Shown here one piece after another: positions 46,699 to 56,090 of a DNA stretch of 64,000 nucleotides. Below the pieces are notes generated by a model, which saw only the letters and a list, made by a program, of their open reading frames with translations, searched no databases and was not told the origin of the DNA. Numbering within the stretch: the first letter of the stretch is position 1; each line of letters opens with the position of its first letter. Source of the stretch: CAILZL01 sp963791615 (GTDB lineage: Bacteria; Pseudomonadota; Gammaproteobacteria; Steroidobacterales; Steroidobacteraceae); NCBI GenBank assembly GCA_963791615.1, contig CAWBTE010000006.1, forward strand, positions 620,001-684,000. The letters are read 5' to 3'. Both the position numbers and the translations under genes were made by a program.

Positions 46699-47613
46699 AT
46701 GACCGGCACACCACCCCCCGCCAGTTTCAGTGACCAGCTGTTTGCCACGCTGCAAACACTGCTACCCAAACAGCTGTTGTCACGGGCCATGTATACGCTG
46801 ACACGCCAGCGCAATTCCTGGCTGCGCACACAAACCATCAACACCTTTCTGCGCAACTATCGCGTTGATATGAACGAAGCCACGCAGAGCAACCCGCTGG
46901 CCTATGAAAGTTTCAATGCCTTCTTTACCCGCGCGCTTAAACCGGGTGTGCGACCGATCGAAGCCGATCCGCTGGCCATGGTCAGTCCGGTGGATGGCAC
47001 GGTGAGTCAATGCGGATCGATTGACGGCGACCTGCTGATCCAGGCCAAGGGACATCACTACTCGCTGCTGGCCTTGCTGGGCGGCGATGCACAACTGGCG
47101 CAGCATTATCGTGGTGGACAGTTCGCCTGCATCTATCTGGCGCCCTACAACTACCACCGCATGCACATGCCACTGGGTGCACAGCTGCAAGACACGATCT
47201 ATGTGCCCGGTGAACTGTTCAGCGTCAACGCCGCCACCGCACGCGCGGTACCCGGACTGTTTGCCCGTAATGAACGCGTGGTATGTGATTTCAGCGCGGC
47301 CAGCGGCCGCTTTGCCATGGTGTTTGTCGGCGCCCTGTTTGTCGGCAGCATCGCCACCGTATGGGCAGGCGAGATCAACCCACCGCCACGCCGGCGTAGC
47401 GCCGCACTGCGGATTGCCCAGGGCATCGGTACGCGCCTGAACAAGGGCGACGAAGCCGGCCGCTTCAACATGGGTTCAACCGTGGTGCTGATAACCGAGC
47501 CGGACACGGTTAAATGGGACGCAAATCTGCAAGCCGGCGCCACACTGCGTTTGGGTCAACGCATCGGCACTTTGACCCGCAGCGCCACTACCCGCATCAA
47601 CGAGCAGGTTTGA
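46699..47613 (+). CDS. psd: Phosphatidylserine decarboxylase proenzyme
   Basis: Converts phosphatidylserine to phosphatidylethanolamine at the inner membrane. 304 residues; the FNAFFTRALKPGVRP and SPVDGTVSQ segments, the YNYHRMHMP histidine block, and the self-cleavage site GST (NMGSTVVLI), where Ser becomes the pyruvoyl cofactor. The usual L/F before GST is Met. Between SCO1 and epmA in a tight plus-strand run. Confidence 0.96.
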   Translation: MTGTPPPASFSDQLFATLQTLLPKQLLSRAMYTLTRQRNSWLRTQTINTFLRNYRVDMNEATQSNPLAYESFNAFFTRALKPGVRPIEADPLAMVSPVDGTVSQCGSIDGDLLIQAKGHHYSLLALLGGDAQLAQHYRGGQFACIYLAPYNYHRMHMPLGAQLQDTIYVPGELFSVNAATARAVPGLFARNERVVCDFSAASGRFAMVFVGALFVGSIATVWAGEINPPPRRRSAALRIAQGIGTRLNKGDEAGRFNMGSTVVLITEPDTVKWDANLQAGATLRLGQRIGTLTRSATTRINEQV

Positions 47614-47616
47614 ATC

Positions 47617-48579
47617 ATGAGCGGTGGCAACAGCGAGTGGCGACCCACTGCGCGGCACAGTACCTTGCAGCAGCGGGCGCGCATGTTGCGCGCCGCACGC
47701 GACTACTTCGCCGCGACACGTACACTGGAAGTGGAAACACCCACGCTGTCACGCGCCGCTGTCAGTGATGTACATCTGGCCAGCATTGCGGCGCAGGTTT
47801 GCGGACAGCCAAGATATCTGCACACGTCACCCGAGTACGCGATGAAGCGTCTGCTGGCCGCAGGCAGTGGCGACATTTACCAGATCGCCAGGGTGTACCG
47901 CGATGGTGAAAGTGGCCGTCACCACAATCCCGAATTCACCCTGATCGAGTGGTATCGCACCGGCTTCGATCATCATCAACTGATGGATGATGTGGAAGAA
48001 TTGCTGGGCTGCCTGATGCCGGCGCGTTGCGTGGATCGTGGTGAGCGTCTGACCTACCAGGAAGCCGTGCAATTACATGCACACGTGGATGCCCTGAATG
48101 ATCCGGACTCCATGCTGCTGGCCAGCCTGCAACAAGCCGGCATCGACGTGCCAGTTGAGCTTGCCCAGGATCGCGATGGCCTGCTGGATCTGATCATGGC
48201 CGTGCTGGTTGGCCCGAAACTGGGACAACAACGGCTGACGTTCGTGTATGACTATCCCGCCTCGCAGGCGGCACTGGCGCAGATTCGCGGCCCGGTGGCT
48301 TCACGCTTCGAGCTGTACCTGGATGGCATTGAGCTCGCCAATGGCTTTCACGAACTGGCCAATGCCGATGAACAGCGCGCCCGCTTTGAACGCGACCTGC
48401 AACAGCGCCAGCAACATGGACTGCCATCTGCGCCAATCGATGAAAATTTCCTGTCGGCATTGCAGCATGGCCTGCCAGCCTGCGCCGGCGTGGCGCTGGG
48501 CTTTGATCGCGTGGTGATGTGCGCCGTGGGCGCTGATCACATCAATGCGGTGCTGGCCTTTCCGCATGCGCTCGCCTGA
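47617..48579 (+). CDS. epmA: Elongation factor P--(R)-beta-lysine ligase
   Basis: LysRS-like ligase that attaches beta-lysine to a lysine of EF-P, easing translation of polyproline. 320 residues with class II synthetase motifs: FLEVETPTLS-type motif 1 (TLEVETPTLS), motif 2 (ARVYRDGESGRHHNPEFTLIEWYR) and motif 3 (GVALGFDRVVMC). It lacks the anticodon-binding domain of LysS, as expected. Three bases after psd. An inverted-repeat element starts 11 bases after its stop. Its partners epmB and efp are not in the window. Confidence 0.95.
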   Translation: MSGGNSEWRPTARHSTLQQRARMLRAARDYFAATRTLEVETPTLSRAAVSDVHLASIAAQVCGQPRYLHTSPEYAMKRLLAAGSGDIYQIARVYRDGESGRHHNPEFTLIEWYRTGFDHHQLMDDVEELLGCLMPARCVDRGERLTYQEAVQLHAHVDALNDPDSMLLASLQQAGIDVPVELAQDRDGLLDLIMAVLVGPKLGQQRLTFVYDYPASQAALAQIRGPVASRFELYLDGIELANGFHELANADEQRARFERDLQQRQQHGLPSAPIDENFLSALQHGLPACAGVALGFDRVVMCAVGADHINAVLAFPHALA

Positions 48580-48590
48580 TGCCAGCAAGC

Positions 48591-48739
48591 TATTAACCCG
48601 GCGGACAACCTTATCCGACGTAGGGGCGGCTCGTGAGCCGCCCTTCCTGGGTTCAAAGACGCAAGAGGGCGGCTCACGAGCCGCCCCTACACAAGAACTT
48701 GCAGCGCCATGCCAGACCTTGTTGTCCGCCGGGTTAATA
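48591..48739. mobile_element. MITE-like element copy 1 with nested REP doublet
   Basis: 149 bases bounded by inverted 19-base ends TATTAACCCGGCGGACAAC (perfect match at the other end). Inside, GTAGGGGCGGCTCGTGAG and its partner arm near 48661-48690 form a GTAG-type REP doublet in inverted order. No coding capacity. A second copy is at 62171-62314 and the first ten bases of a third end the window. The right end supplies the last codon and stop of the DUF486 gene on the minus strand. Confidence 0.88.
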
Positions 48740-49078
48740 TTTTCGAAAAACAAAGTACACCGCGCCCAGCATGCACAACGCCGCCCATAGATAGTCGAGT
48801 TTGAGCGGCTGCTTCATGTAGAGCAGCACGAACGGCACAAACACGCTGAGCGTGATGACTTCCTGCAGGATCTTCAGCTGCGGCAGGGTCATCGCCGTAT
48901 AACCAATGCGGTTGGCCGGCACCTGCAACAGATACTCAAACAGCGCGATCCCCCAGCTGACCAGCGCTGCAACATACCAGGGCTTCGCCGCCATATTCTT
49001 CAAGTGCGCATACCAAGCGAAGGTCATGAACACATTGGACAAGGTCAGCAGGATGACAGTGCGCAACAGCACGGACAT
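48734..49078 (-). CDS. DMT-like small membrane protein (DUF486)
   Basis: 114 residues with four hydrophobic helices; SNVFMTFAWYAHLK, SWGIALFEYLLQVPANRIG and LKILQEVITLSVFV are characteristic of DUF486, a half-size relative of drug/metabolite transporters. Function unknown, probably in the inner membrane as a dimer. Its final Tyr codon and TAA stop lie within the terminal repeat of the MITE-like element, so the element fixed or replaced the end of this gene. Upstream, a HAD hydrolase gene ends three bases before its start. Confidence 0.9.
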   Translation of the reverse strand: MSVLLRTVILLTLSNVFMTFAWYAHLKNMAAKPWYVAALVSWGIALFEYLLQVPANRIGYTAMTLPQLKILQEVITLSVFVPFVLLYMKQPLKLDYLWAALCMLGAVYFVFRKY

Positions 49079-49081
49079 TGC

Positions 49082-49681
49082 TCAGCACTCCACACCCAGT
49101 TCCCGTAACGACTGAATGGTCTTCTGTGGCGACTCATGCTGTATGGCATGCCAGCCGCGCAACTCCGCTGCCATGACATTGGGCTCCAGATCGTCGATGA
49201 ACACCGTGCGCTCCGGATCCAGCTCGAAACGTTCTTCAGCCAGCCGGTAGATTTCCGCATGCGGCTTCATGACGCCGGCCTGAAACGAAGGCAGCGCATC
49301 ATCCACCAGCCGGCGCAGATCATATTTTGAATTCAGATGCGCCCAGTGCAGGTCACCGACATTGCTGAGCAGATGTACGCGATAACGGTCGCCCAACCGT
49401 CGCGCCAGATCAAACATGGCCTCCACCGGCTGAAACATGTCCAGCCAGCCGCGCTTGATCTGCATTCGATCCACGCCGGGCGTCAGACCATGCAGACGGT
49501 CAATCAATGCCCCGCCACTGAACTCGCCGCGCTCGTGCGCCTCCAGGTCAATCGCCGCAACGACTTCCTTCATGCTGTACTGCTGCTCATTCTTCGCGAG
49601 ACAGCCCAGCAAAGGCTGATAATTCAGTTCCACCAGCACCCAGCCCACATCAAGAATGACGGTATCAATTGTTGTTTTCAT
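49082..49681 (-). CDS. HAD-superfamily hydrolase, YihX-like
   Basis: 199 residues from the ATG at 49681 (GGA at six bases). HAD motif I is DVGWVLVEL with nucleophile D11; the usual second Asp is replaced by Gly, as in YihX and related subfamily IA members. Motif II is LLSNVGD, motif III Lys is in GVMKPHAEIY, motif IV is FIDDLEPN. A small helical cap is present. Such enzymes dephosphorylate sugar phosphates (YihX: glucose-1-phosphate). A TTG upstream is an alternative start. Confidence 0.9.
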   Translation of the reverse strand: MKTTIDTVILDVGWVLVELNYQPLLGCLAKNEQQYSMKEVVAAIDLEAHERGEFSGGALIDRLHGLTPGVDRMQIKRGWLDMFQPVEAMFDLARRLGDRYRVHLLSNVGDLHWAHLNSKYDLRRLVDDALPSFQAGVMKPHAEIYRLAEERFELDPERTVFIDDLEPNVMAAELRGWHAIQHESPQKTIQSLRELGVEC

Positions 49682-49719
49682 TGAATTCCACAAATAACAA
49701 ATATCAGGTAAAAATTACG

Positions 49720-50901
49720 TTAATGCCAGACAGCATACACACCAAAGCCCACCACGTAAGCAAGCGCGACATGCCAGCCGTCGCGCAGCCACACCATGAC
49801 GCTGCGTGACTGGGGAAACTGATTGCACAGCGCCACGCCTGCCGATGAACCGAACCACATCATCGAACCACCAAAGCCCACCGCGTACGCGAGCAAGCCC
49901 CAGTCATAGCCGCCCTGCTCCAGCGCCAGCTTGGTCAGCGGAATGTTGTCGAACACCGCTGATACCCAGCCCAGCAGAAAGGTACTGAGCAGGCTGGCTT
50001 CCGGCAACTTGTCTACCGGCATCAGTGAAGCCATGAACACCAGCGCCAGCAGGAATAACGCGCCACTGGCCGCACTGGGCAACACCGACCAGTCCGGCGC
50101 ACGCAGCGGTGACAGCAACAGCAACGTCGCCCACACCGCCGTACCTATCCATGGCCAATACTCGGCCAGTTCGGGTCGCCAGCCATTGATTGCGACATTG
50201 CTGGCGATGGCAGCCAGCAGAATGGCTGACACAATGCCGAGACTGACGAAATCCAGCTTCAGATCAGCCGGCGCATCACGACTGATGGCGGCAAAACGAT
50301 GTTGCTGGCGTGCGGCAATGATCGCGAAGGTCAGCAACGCCACTGTCGCAGGCACATAGGCATGCAGCACTTCTGTCGGGCCGATACCGCTTAGCCACAT
50401 CATGGTAGTTGTGGTATCGCCCACCACGCTGCCCGCACCACCCGCATTGGCCGCCGCCACCAGCGCCGCGACATAGCCTGGATGCACCCGCTGGCGAAAC
50501 ACTGCACTGGCTACCGTGCCACCGATCAACGCTGCGGCAATGTTGTCCAGAAACGCCGACAGCACGAACACCATCACCAGCAAGTACAAACCACCGGTCC
50601 AGTCATCCGGCAACCAGGCCGGTAGCAACTGCGGCACACGACTGGCTTCAAAGTGGCGCGTCAGCAACGAGAATCCGGTCAGCAGCGCAAACAGATTGGC
50701 CAGCAATACCCATTCGTGACGGAGATGCAGAGACAGCCCGGTCAGACCCGTGCCTTCAGCAAAGCCGACCATGACCAGCTTGTAGATCAGCAGCAACATC
50801 AGCCCTGACAGCGCCACCCGCAGCGAATGCCGATGCCAGATGGCAATACCCACCAGCGTGGCCGCAAACAACAGAAATTCAAGGGGTAATTCAGGCATCA
50901 C
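49720..50901 (-). CDS. NhaD/ArsB-type ion transporter, probable sodium:proton antiporter
   Basis: 393 residues with about eleven membrane segments. Two half-repeats each contain the ion-transporter motif: LSAFLDNIAAALIGG and SAVFDNIPLTKLALEQGG. The NAGGAGSVVGDTTTTMMW stretch corresponds to the NhaD/citrate-carrier cytoplasmic loop. The sequence best fits a NhaD-like Na+/H+ antiporter, though an anion carrier of the same superfamily cannot be excluded. Divergent from the L,D-transpeptidase gene. Confidence 0.82.
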   Translation of the reverse strand: MMPELPLEFLLFAATLVGIAIWHRHSLRVALSGLMLLLIYKLVMVGFAEGTGLTGLSLHLRHEWVLLANLFALLTGFSLLTRHFEASRVPQLLPAWLPDDWTGGLYLLVMVFVLSAFLDNIAAALIGGTVASAVFRQRVHPGYVAALVAAANAGGAGSVVGDTTTTMMWLSGIGPTEVLHAYVPATVALLTFAIIAARQQHRFAAISRDAPADLKLDFVSLGIVSAILLAAIASNVAINGWRPELAEYWPWIGTAVWATLLLLSPLRAPDWSVLPSAASGALFLLALVFMASLMPVDKLPEASLLSTFLLGWVSAVFDNIPLTKLALEQGGYDWGLLAYAVGFGGSMMWFGSSAGVALCNQFPQSRSVMVWLRDGWHVALAYVVGFGVYAVWH

Positions 50902-51010
50902 GCGGGTCTATCAACCGTTACCGTACCGGGCGGGCAGTTTGCTCAAGTCGCAACACGAAATCAAAGTCATCCACATCAAATACTCTGCTTGCGCCGGCTA
51001 GAATGAGGCC

Positions 51011-52668
51011 ATGCACCAGTTGATCCCGACATTCTGCCTGAATCTGTTTCTGGCCATCACACTGACGACCAGCATCAGCCACGCACAGGAAGTCAGCCGC
51101 AACCCCATCAATGAGATGTTGCAGAACCAGCGACATCCCTATTTGCAGCAAGGCGACCTGAACGCCGAACAGGCAACGCTGCAAACGCTTTATCAATCGC
51201 GCAACTTTGAACCGCTGTGGTTCAGCCAGAACCAGCCAACGCGCCAGACCCTGACGTTGCTCGGCGTGCTGCGCGATGCCGCCAGTTATGGTTTGCACGC
51301 CACCGACTACGAGGGCATCCCGCTTACGTACCGGCTCACGTCGCTCAGCGGCATGGATGCGACGCAATCTGCCGAGGCGCGCGCACAGCTGGATCTGGGC
51401 CTGAGCATCGCGGCGCTGCGCTTCATTCGTCACCTGCACTATGGACGTATTGACCCACGCAAGGCGGGGTTCAATCTCGGCGCTTCCCGCCACAACGAAC
51501 TGGATGGCGTCGCAGCCCTGAACACATTGGCGAAAGCGGATGACATGAGTGCTGGCAGTAACCCGGCTGGAACCGCAGTTTGGGCACTATCAATTGTTGA
51601 AAGTCTGCGCTGGCGCGCTATCGACTGCTGGCAGTGGATCCGGAACTGACCCAGCTGCCCGCTTTGACCGGACGCTCGATCAAACCCGGTGAAAGATACG
51701 CCGGTGTACCAGCGTTGCGTCGTCTGCTGATTGCGGAACAGGACATGACGGCCAGCGATACGCTGCCTGACAGTGACACGCTGGATACGGCGGTAGTTGC
51801 GGCCTTGAAGCAATACCAGACCCGGCATGGACTACAGGCCGATGGCGCGCTGGGCAAGCAGACCTTTGCGACCCTGACTACACCCTTTGCAAAACGGGTA
51901 CAGCAAATTGAACTCACACTGGAACGCTGGCGCTGGTTACCGCCACTGCAATCACCCATGATCGTAGTGAACATACCGCAGTTCAAACTGTTTGCCTTCA
52001 AAGCGAACGATGATCGCGAAGCCAGTCTGTTGCAAATGAATGTAATCGTCGGTCAGGCCTTTCCCCATACGCAGACGCCGATATTTTTGTCTGACATGAA
52101 GTATGTGGTGTTCCGTCCTTACTGGGATGTACCACGCGACATCCTCAGACGCGAGCTGCTGGCCAGCATTCAAAAAGATCCGGGGTATTTAGCTCGCAAT
52201 GATATGGAGCTGGTGCGCGGTCAGGGCGACAACTCACCCGTGATGCCCGCCACTGTAGAAAACATTGCGCAACTGGCCAGTGGCGCGCTGCGTGTCCGGC
52301 AACGCCCCGGCGATCGCAATGCACTGGGCGAAGTGAAGTTCATGTTCCCCAATGCCTACAACGTGTATCTGCATTCCACGCCGGCCAAACAGCTGTTTGC
52401 GCAATCACGCCGCGCCTTCAGTCATGGCTGCATCCGCGTCAGCGATCCGGTGGCGCTGGCGGAATACGTGCTGCGCAATGCCAACAGTGAATGGAGCACC
52501 GATCAGATCAAGGCTTCGATGACCGGCGAGCCCAATCAGCGCGTGAATCTGCAACAGAGCATTCCGGTATTGATCGTGTACGGCACTGTCATGCCACTGG
52601 AATCAGGCGTGGTGCAGTTCTTCGAAGATATTTACGGGCACGACGCCAGGCTGGCGAAGCTGTTGTGA
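51011..52668 (+). pseudogene. L,D-transpeptidase (YcbB-like), frameshifted
   Basis: Intact members make 3-3 crosslinks in peptidoglycan. The first frame encodes a signal peptide and the N-terminal scaffold (FEPLWFSQNQ, LRDAASYGLHATDY, LHYGRIDPR); from 51634 another frame encodes the peptidoglycan-binding helix bundle (LKQYQTRHGLQADGALG) and the catalytic domain with SHGCIRVSDP. Between them a short piece in the third frame (AVTRLEPQFGHYQLLK, about 51556-51600) matches the family, so two single extra bases, one near 51553 and one in the GAAAG near 51600, break the gene. All motifs are otherwise intact. Either a recent double mutation or sequence errors. The pair with the YcbK-like gene is as in E. 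coli ycbB-ycbK. Confidence 0.88.
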
Positions 52669-52669
52669 T

Positions 52670-52736
52670 GCAGGTTGGACTGATAAGCCCAACATCAACG
52701 CATTGAAACAACGTTGGGCTTTGCAGCCCAACCTAC
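52670..52736. repeat. GTAG-type REP doublet between convergent genes
   Basis: Two inverted copies of a G(T/C)AG-GTTGG-x-CT palindrome: GCAGGTTGGACTGATAAGCC at the left and, on the minus strand, GTAGGTTGGGCTGC with AGCCCAAC at the right (hairpin 52713-52732). It separates the convergent L,D-transpeptidase and YcbK genes and may act as a two-way terminator. A different subfamily from the REPs in the MITE-like elements. Confidence 0.75.
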
Positions 52737-52741
52737 GGCAG

Positions 52742-53305
52742 TCAGCCAACCCAGCTTCTGACTCTGCCCGTATCCACATGCACAAAATCCGACTTGGCAT
52801 AGAAGCCCACACCGCCGCGCTGATTGGCCAGCGCCAGCTGCTGTAGTTTCTTGGTCGAGAAGCCGGTGATACGGACATCCATCGCCTTGCCATCCATATG
52901 CAGACTTTTCGTGGCCACGCCGGAGGATTTTGCGCTCAGCTTGGCATTGGTCAGCGGCGAGCGATAGGCAGAGATGATTTCATAAGTCGCGTCCCGATCC
53001 GCCAGCACTTGCAATTCATACAGAATGTCGAGCAGACCGGCATCCATGTTCGCTACTTCACCGGTTCGGAAGTCACGCAGGAAGTGATTCAGCGGTGCGA
53101 GGCATTGGGTCTGGAAGGCACCATCACACCAGTAATCTACCGACAGCTTTTCGCTGGTGTGGGTGTGCACAAAGGACAGGGAACGAGTGCTTGCAGACTG
53201 CGCTCGCAGCGCGCCAAAGGGACTCAGCAGCAGCGCCGCACCCGCCACGCCCAGCAGGCTGCGACGCGATAAAAGCAATTCAGTGGGCTGGGCAGCTCGT
53301 GTCAT
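52742..53305 (-). CDS. YcbK-like DUF882 M15 peptidase, Tat-exported
   Basis: 187 residues. A twin-arginine signal (LLLSRRSLLGVAGAALLLS) precedes the periplasmic domain. The zinc site of the M15 fold is complete: SLHMDGKAMDVR (His and Asp) and DFVHVDTG (His). YcbK/MepK cleaves 3-3 (L,D) crosslinks, which are the products of the L,D-transpeptidase encoded convergently next to it, so the pair would tune these crosslinks. The catalytic details are family knowledge. Confidence 0.9.
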   Translation of the reverse strand: MTRAAQPTELLLSRRSLLGVAGAALLLSPFGALRAQSASTRSLSFVHTHTSEKLSVDYWCDGAFQTQCLAPLNHFLRDFRTGEVANMDAGLLDILYELQVLADRDATYEIISAYRSPLTNAKLSAKSSGVATKSLHMDGKAMDVRITGFSTKKLQQLALANQRGGVGFYAKSDFVHVDTGRVRSWVG

Positions 53306-53435
53306 GGGGCACCGGGAGACAACGGATGGGCGCAGCTAACCGCAGATGACCCACCTTTGGCAAGTGTGCGGAGCTTGAAACAAATCTCGCCCCCATCCTG
53401 GCCTTCCCCCGTCAAACGGGGGAAGGGACAAGAAT

Positions 53436-54659
53436 TCAGCGCCTGCGCTGCAACTTCACTACCCGGCCTTCAGCCGCCGGGCGTTCATTCACCACCACCA
53501 CTTTGGCGCGGCGGAAGAAGTTGAAATCGGTGGCGCTGGCCCAGGTGTAGGCGCCCATCATGCGGCCGACGATCAGGTCGCCGATGTCCAGCTCAGGCAA
53601 TTCGATGTTGTCGTCGATCACGTCGATGGAGTCGCAGGTAGGGCCGGTGAGTACGCTGGGGAAGGCTTGCGCGCTTTCCTTCAGCGCCGACACCGGATAC
53701 TTGGCGTGATCGAACATCTGACCGCTGTACGAACCGTACACGCCATCGTCAAGGTAATACCACCAGCGACCATCGCGCTTGGCCTTGCCCATCACCGTGG
53801 ATACGGCAATGCCCGCTGGCGCAGACAGGAAACGGCCGGGCTCGGCGATCAGGCGCACATGTTTTGGCAGCTTGGCCAGCGCCTCTCTGATGGGCGCACA
53901 GAATTCTTCAATAGCCGGTACCGCGTCGTTGTACTGCACCGGAAAGCCGCCACCGATGTCCAGCACTTCCAGCGCCGGCAGACCTGCCAGCAGCGCTTCA
54001 GCAACCAGGTTGTTGCAGGCGTTGATGGCCTCAACATACTTGGTGGGCTCAGTGGCCTGCGAGCCCACATGGAAGCTCAGGCCCTTGACGCGCACACCCA
54101 GCGAACGGGCCAGCTCCAGCAGGCCGAGCACCGCGCCGGCTTCGCAACCGAACTTCTTCGACAGATCCACCACCGCATTCGGACTGCGGAAGGAGACACG
54201 GATCAGCAGTTCGCAGCGCTTGCGATAGCGGGCGAACTTGCGCACTTCGTCAGGATTGTCAGCAACAAAAGTTGTCACGCCGTAGCGCAGCGCATCGCGG
54301 ATATCGCTGTCGCGCTTGATCGGGTGGGTGTGAATGCAGCGCTCCGGCGCAATGCCAGCGGTTTTCACCAGCTCGATTTCGCCGGTGGTGGCCAGATCGA
54401 AGAATGCACCTTCGTCACGCAGGCAGGCCACTACCGCAGCGTGCGGCAAAGGCTTGAGCGCGTAATGCAGATCCACACCGGGCAAGGCGGCTTTCAGCGC
54501 ACGGTACTGGCTGCGCACCTTTTCACAGTCGAGCACCAGCAGCGGCGAGCCAAAGCGCGCCGCCAGCGAACGGATTTCCGCTTCGTTCAGCGCCGTCGCG
54601 TCGGTGTCGGATGAAGATGAGTAATGAGACAGGGCCTGCACGGCCGCACGGGGTAGCAC
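53436..54659 (-). CDS. speC: Ornithine/lysine decarboxylase, fold-type III PLP enzyme
   Basis: 407 residues of the eukaryotic-ODC-like alanine-racemase-fold class. PLP lysine K69 in YALKPLPH, the HVGSQ segment, the phosphate-binding GGGFP, the AEPGR motif, and the substrate-site Cys in GPTCDSIDVI. It makes putrescine (or cadaverine) for polyamine synthesis; ODC is most likely, as GPTCDS-D is the ODC form. A 280-base leader with a hairpin precedes it, which may serve regulation. Confidence 0.9.
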   Translation of the reverse strand: MLPRAAVQALSHYSSSSDTDATALNEAEIRSLAARFGSPLLVLDCEKVRSQYRALKAALPGVDLHYALKPLPHAAVVACLRDEGAFFDLATTGEIELVKTAGIAPERCIHTHPIKRDSDIRDALRYGVTTFVADNPDEVRKFARYRKRCELLIRVSFRSPNAVVDLSKKFGCEAGAVLGLLELARSLGVRVKGLSFHVGSQATEPTKYVEAINACNNLVAEALLAGLPALEVLDIGGGFPVQYNDAVPAIEEFCAPIREALAKLPKHVRLIAEPGRFLSAPAGIAVSTVMGKAKRDGRWWYYLDDGVYGSYSGQMFDHAKYPVSALKESAQAFPSVLTGPTCDSIDVIDDNIELPELDIGDLIVGRMMGAYTWASATDFNFFRRAKVVVVNERPAAEGRVVKLQRRR

Positions 54660-54752
54660 CTTGTAGTACCTCTACTAAATTAACGCTGCAAACACACTTA
54701 ACCAACCCACTCAAGAGTCTGGTCGAGCGGCACCTGCAGCTTAATTAGGCAT

Positions 54753-54776
54753 CCTGTCTTTGCTCTCAAAGGCAGG
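54753..54776 (-). promoter_or_regulatory. Hairpin in the ornithine decarboxylase leader
   Basis: Arms CCTGTCTTTG and CAAAGGCAGG pair with one mismatch around a 4-base loop, about 95 bases ahead of the speC start on the minus strand. No T-run follows. It may be an mRNA leader structure or an operator. The rest of 54660-54938 has no gene. Confidence 0.4.
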
Positions 54777-54938
54777 CTCTGGGTGCTCTCTTACACAGGC
54801 ACGGCGACTGAGCATCACCGGCGCGCGCAATGTAACAAATTCATTTTGCGATGCAAGAACTCATTCACAGTTTTGAGAATAATTTTTTGTGGCGCTTGTG
54901 CACCTGAAACCGGTGACGCGCCCGAGCGAGGTATGTCG

Positions 54939-55976
54939 CTAACCCAGATCGTCGCCAAAGTCAGCCTTGAGCGCAGCGATGTCGGGATCGTAAGTCACCA
55001 CGTTTTCCGCTGCCGCAGCACGACGCAGACGATCACGCACCGCATCCCAGCGTTCGTCGTCTGGCACTTCTTCCACCAGAATGAAGCGCGCACCCGCCTT
55101 GTCCAGCGTGCGCATGTTGGCGTACAGATTGCGCGCGTAGATATCCGAGCGCGAGCCCGCATTGACCCAGGTCATGAACTCACTGGTCTTGCCGGGTGGG
55201 CGCATGGCCAGCACCGCCACCTTCTCGCGATCGTCGGTGAACTCACTGATCACCCGCTCCAGATTCTTGCCGGGCACGATGTTCAACGGCGTGCCGGGTG
55301 AGTAGTGACGCGCCAGACTGCCCGGTGCGCGTGGCGCGTCCGGGTCGGGCGCAGCCGTGACTTCCGGCACCACAGCCTGCAATTGCGACAAGGTGATCGC
55401 GCCGGGTCGCAACAGATGCGGCACGTCGCCCACGCAACTGACGATGGTGGATTCCAGGCCGATCTTGCAGTCCTCACCATCCAGCACGATCTTCACTTCG
55501 TCGCCGAATTCTTCGCGCACATGCTCGACACGGGTCGGGCTGACATGCCCGAAGCGATTGGCAGAAGGCGCGGCAATGCCACCGCCAAATGCGGATAACA
55601 ACTGCTGCGCCACTGGATGACTGGGCACGCGAATCGCCACCGTGTCCTGACCGCCGGTAACCACATCCGCCACGGCAGGTGCGCGCTTCAACACCAGCGT
55701 CAGCGGTCCCGGCCAGAATGCAGCAGCCAACTTGAGCGCAGCCGGCGATGGGTCGCGCGCCCAGCGCGGCAGAAACTTGGGATCATCAATGTGCACGATG
55801 ACCGGGTGCGAACTGGGCCGCCCCTTGAGCTTGAATATCTTGCGCACTGCCTCAGGGTGATTGGCATTGGCGCCCAGGCCGTAAACCGTTTCAGTCGGAA
55901 ACGCCACCAGCTCGCCATTGCGGAGCGCCGCAACGGCTTCATTGATCTCTTCCTGGGAAATTCGGGTAATTGCCAT
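54939..55976 (-). CDS. L-threonylcarbamoyladenylate synthase, Sua5 type
   Basis: 345 residues: YrdC-like domain (FPTETVYGLGANA, KIFKLKGRPSSHPVIVH, FWPGPLTLVLKR, APSANRFGHVSPT, STIVSCVG) then the C-terminal Sua5 domain joined by the RAPGSLARHYSP linker. The enzyme makes threonylcarbamoyl-AMP for the t6A37 modification of ANN-decoding tRNAs. This is the long Sua5/YwlC form, not the single-domain TsaC of E. coli. 114 bases separate it from the ABC-F gene downstream. Confidence 0.95.
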   Translation of the reverse strand: MAITRISQEEINEAVAALRNGELVAFPTETVYGLGANANHPEAVRKIFKLKGRPSSHPVIVHIDDPKFLPRWARDPSPAALKLAAAFWPGPLTLVLKRAPAVADVVTGGQDTVAIRVPSHPVAQQLLSAFGGGIAAPSANRFGHVSPTRVEHVREEFGDEVKIVLDGEDCKIGLESTIVSCVGDVPHLLRPGAITLSQLQAVVPEVTAAPDPDAPRAPGSLARHYSPGTPLNIVPGKNLERVISEFTDDREKVAVLAMRPPGKTSEFMTWVNAGSRSDIYARNLYANMRTLDKAGARFILVEEVPDDERWDAVRDRLRRAAAAENVVTYDPDIAALKADFGDDLG

Positions 55977-56090
55977 CAGCTAATCATACACGCGCAACAC
56001 TGCCGGCAAGATCACACTGCTGAAGCGTTACCAGACTGCTACAACGGTTTGACCAAATCCGGAGAACCATCCCAAACCTCAGCGGCCGCC

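Noticed and set aside
48591..48739. CRISPR repeat or simple intrinsic terminator
   Set aside because: There is one copy here with terminal inverted repeats and a nested REP pair, no spacer array, and a similar element 13.5 kb away; a MITE/REP-type element explains it better.
53667..54614. 315-codon plus-strand open frame opposite ornithine decarboxylase
   Set aside because: Composition is that of an antisense shadow (many His, Gln, Arg) and the decarboxylase on the other strand has all its motifs.
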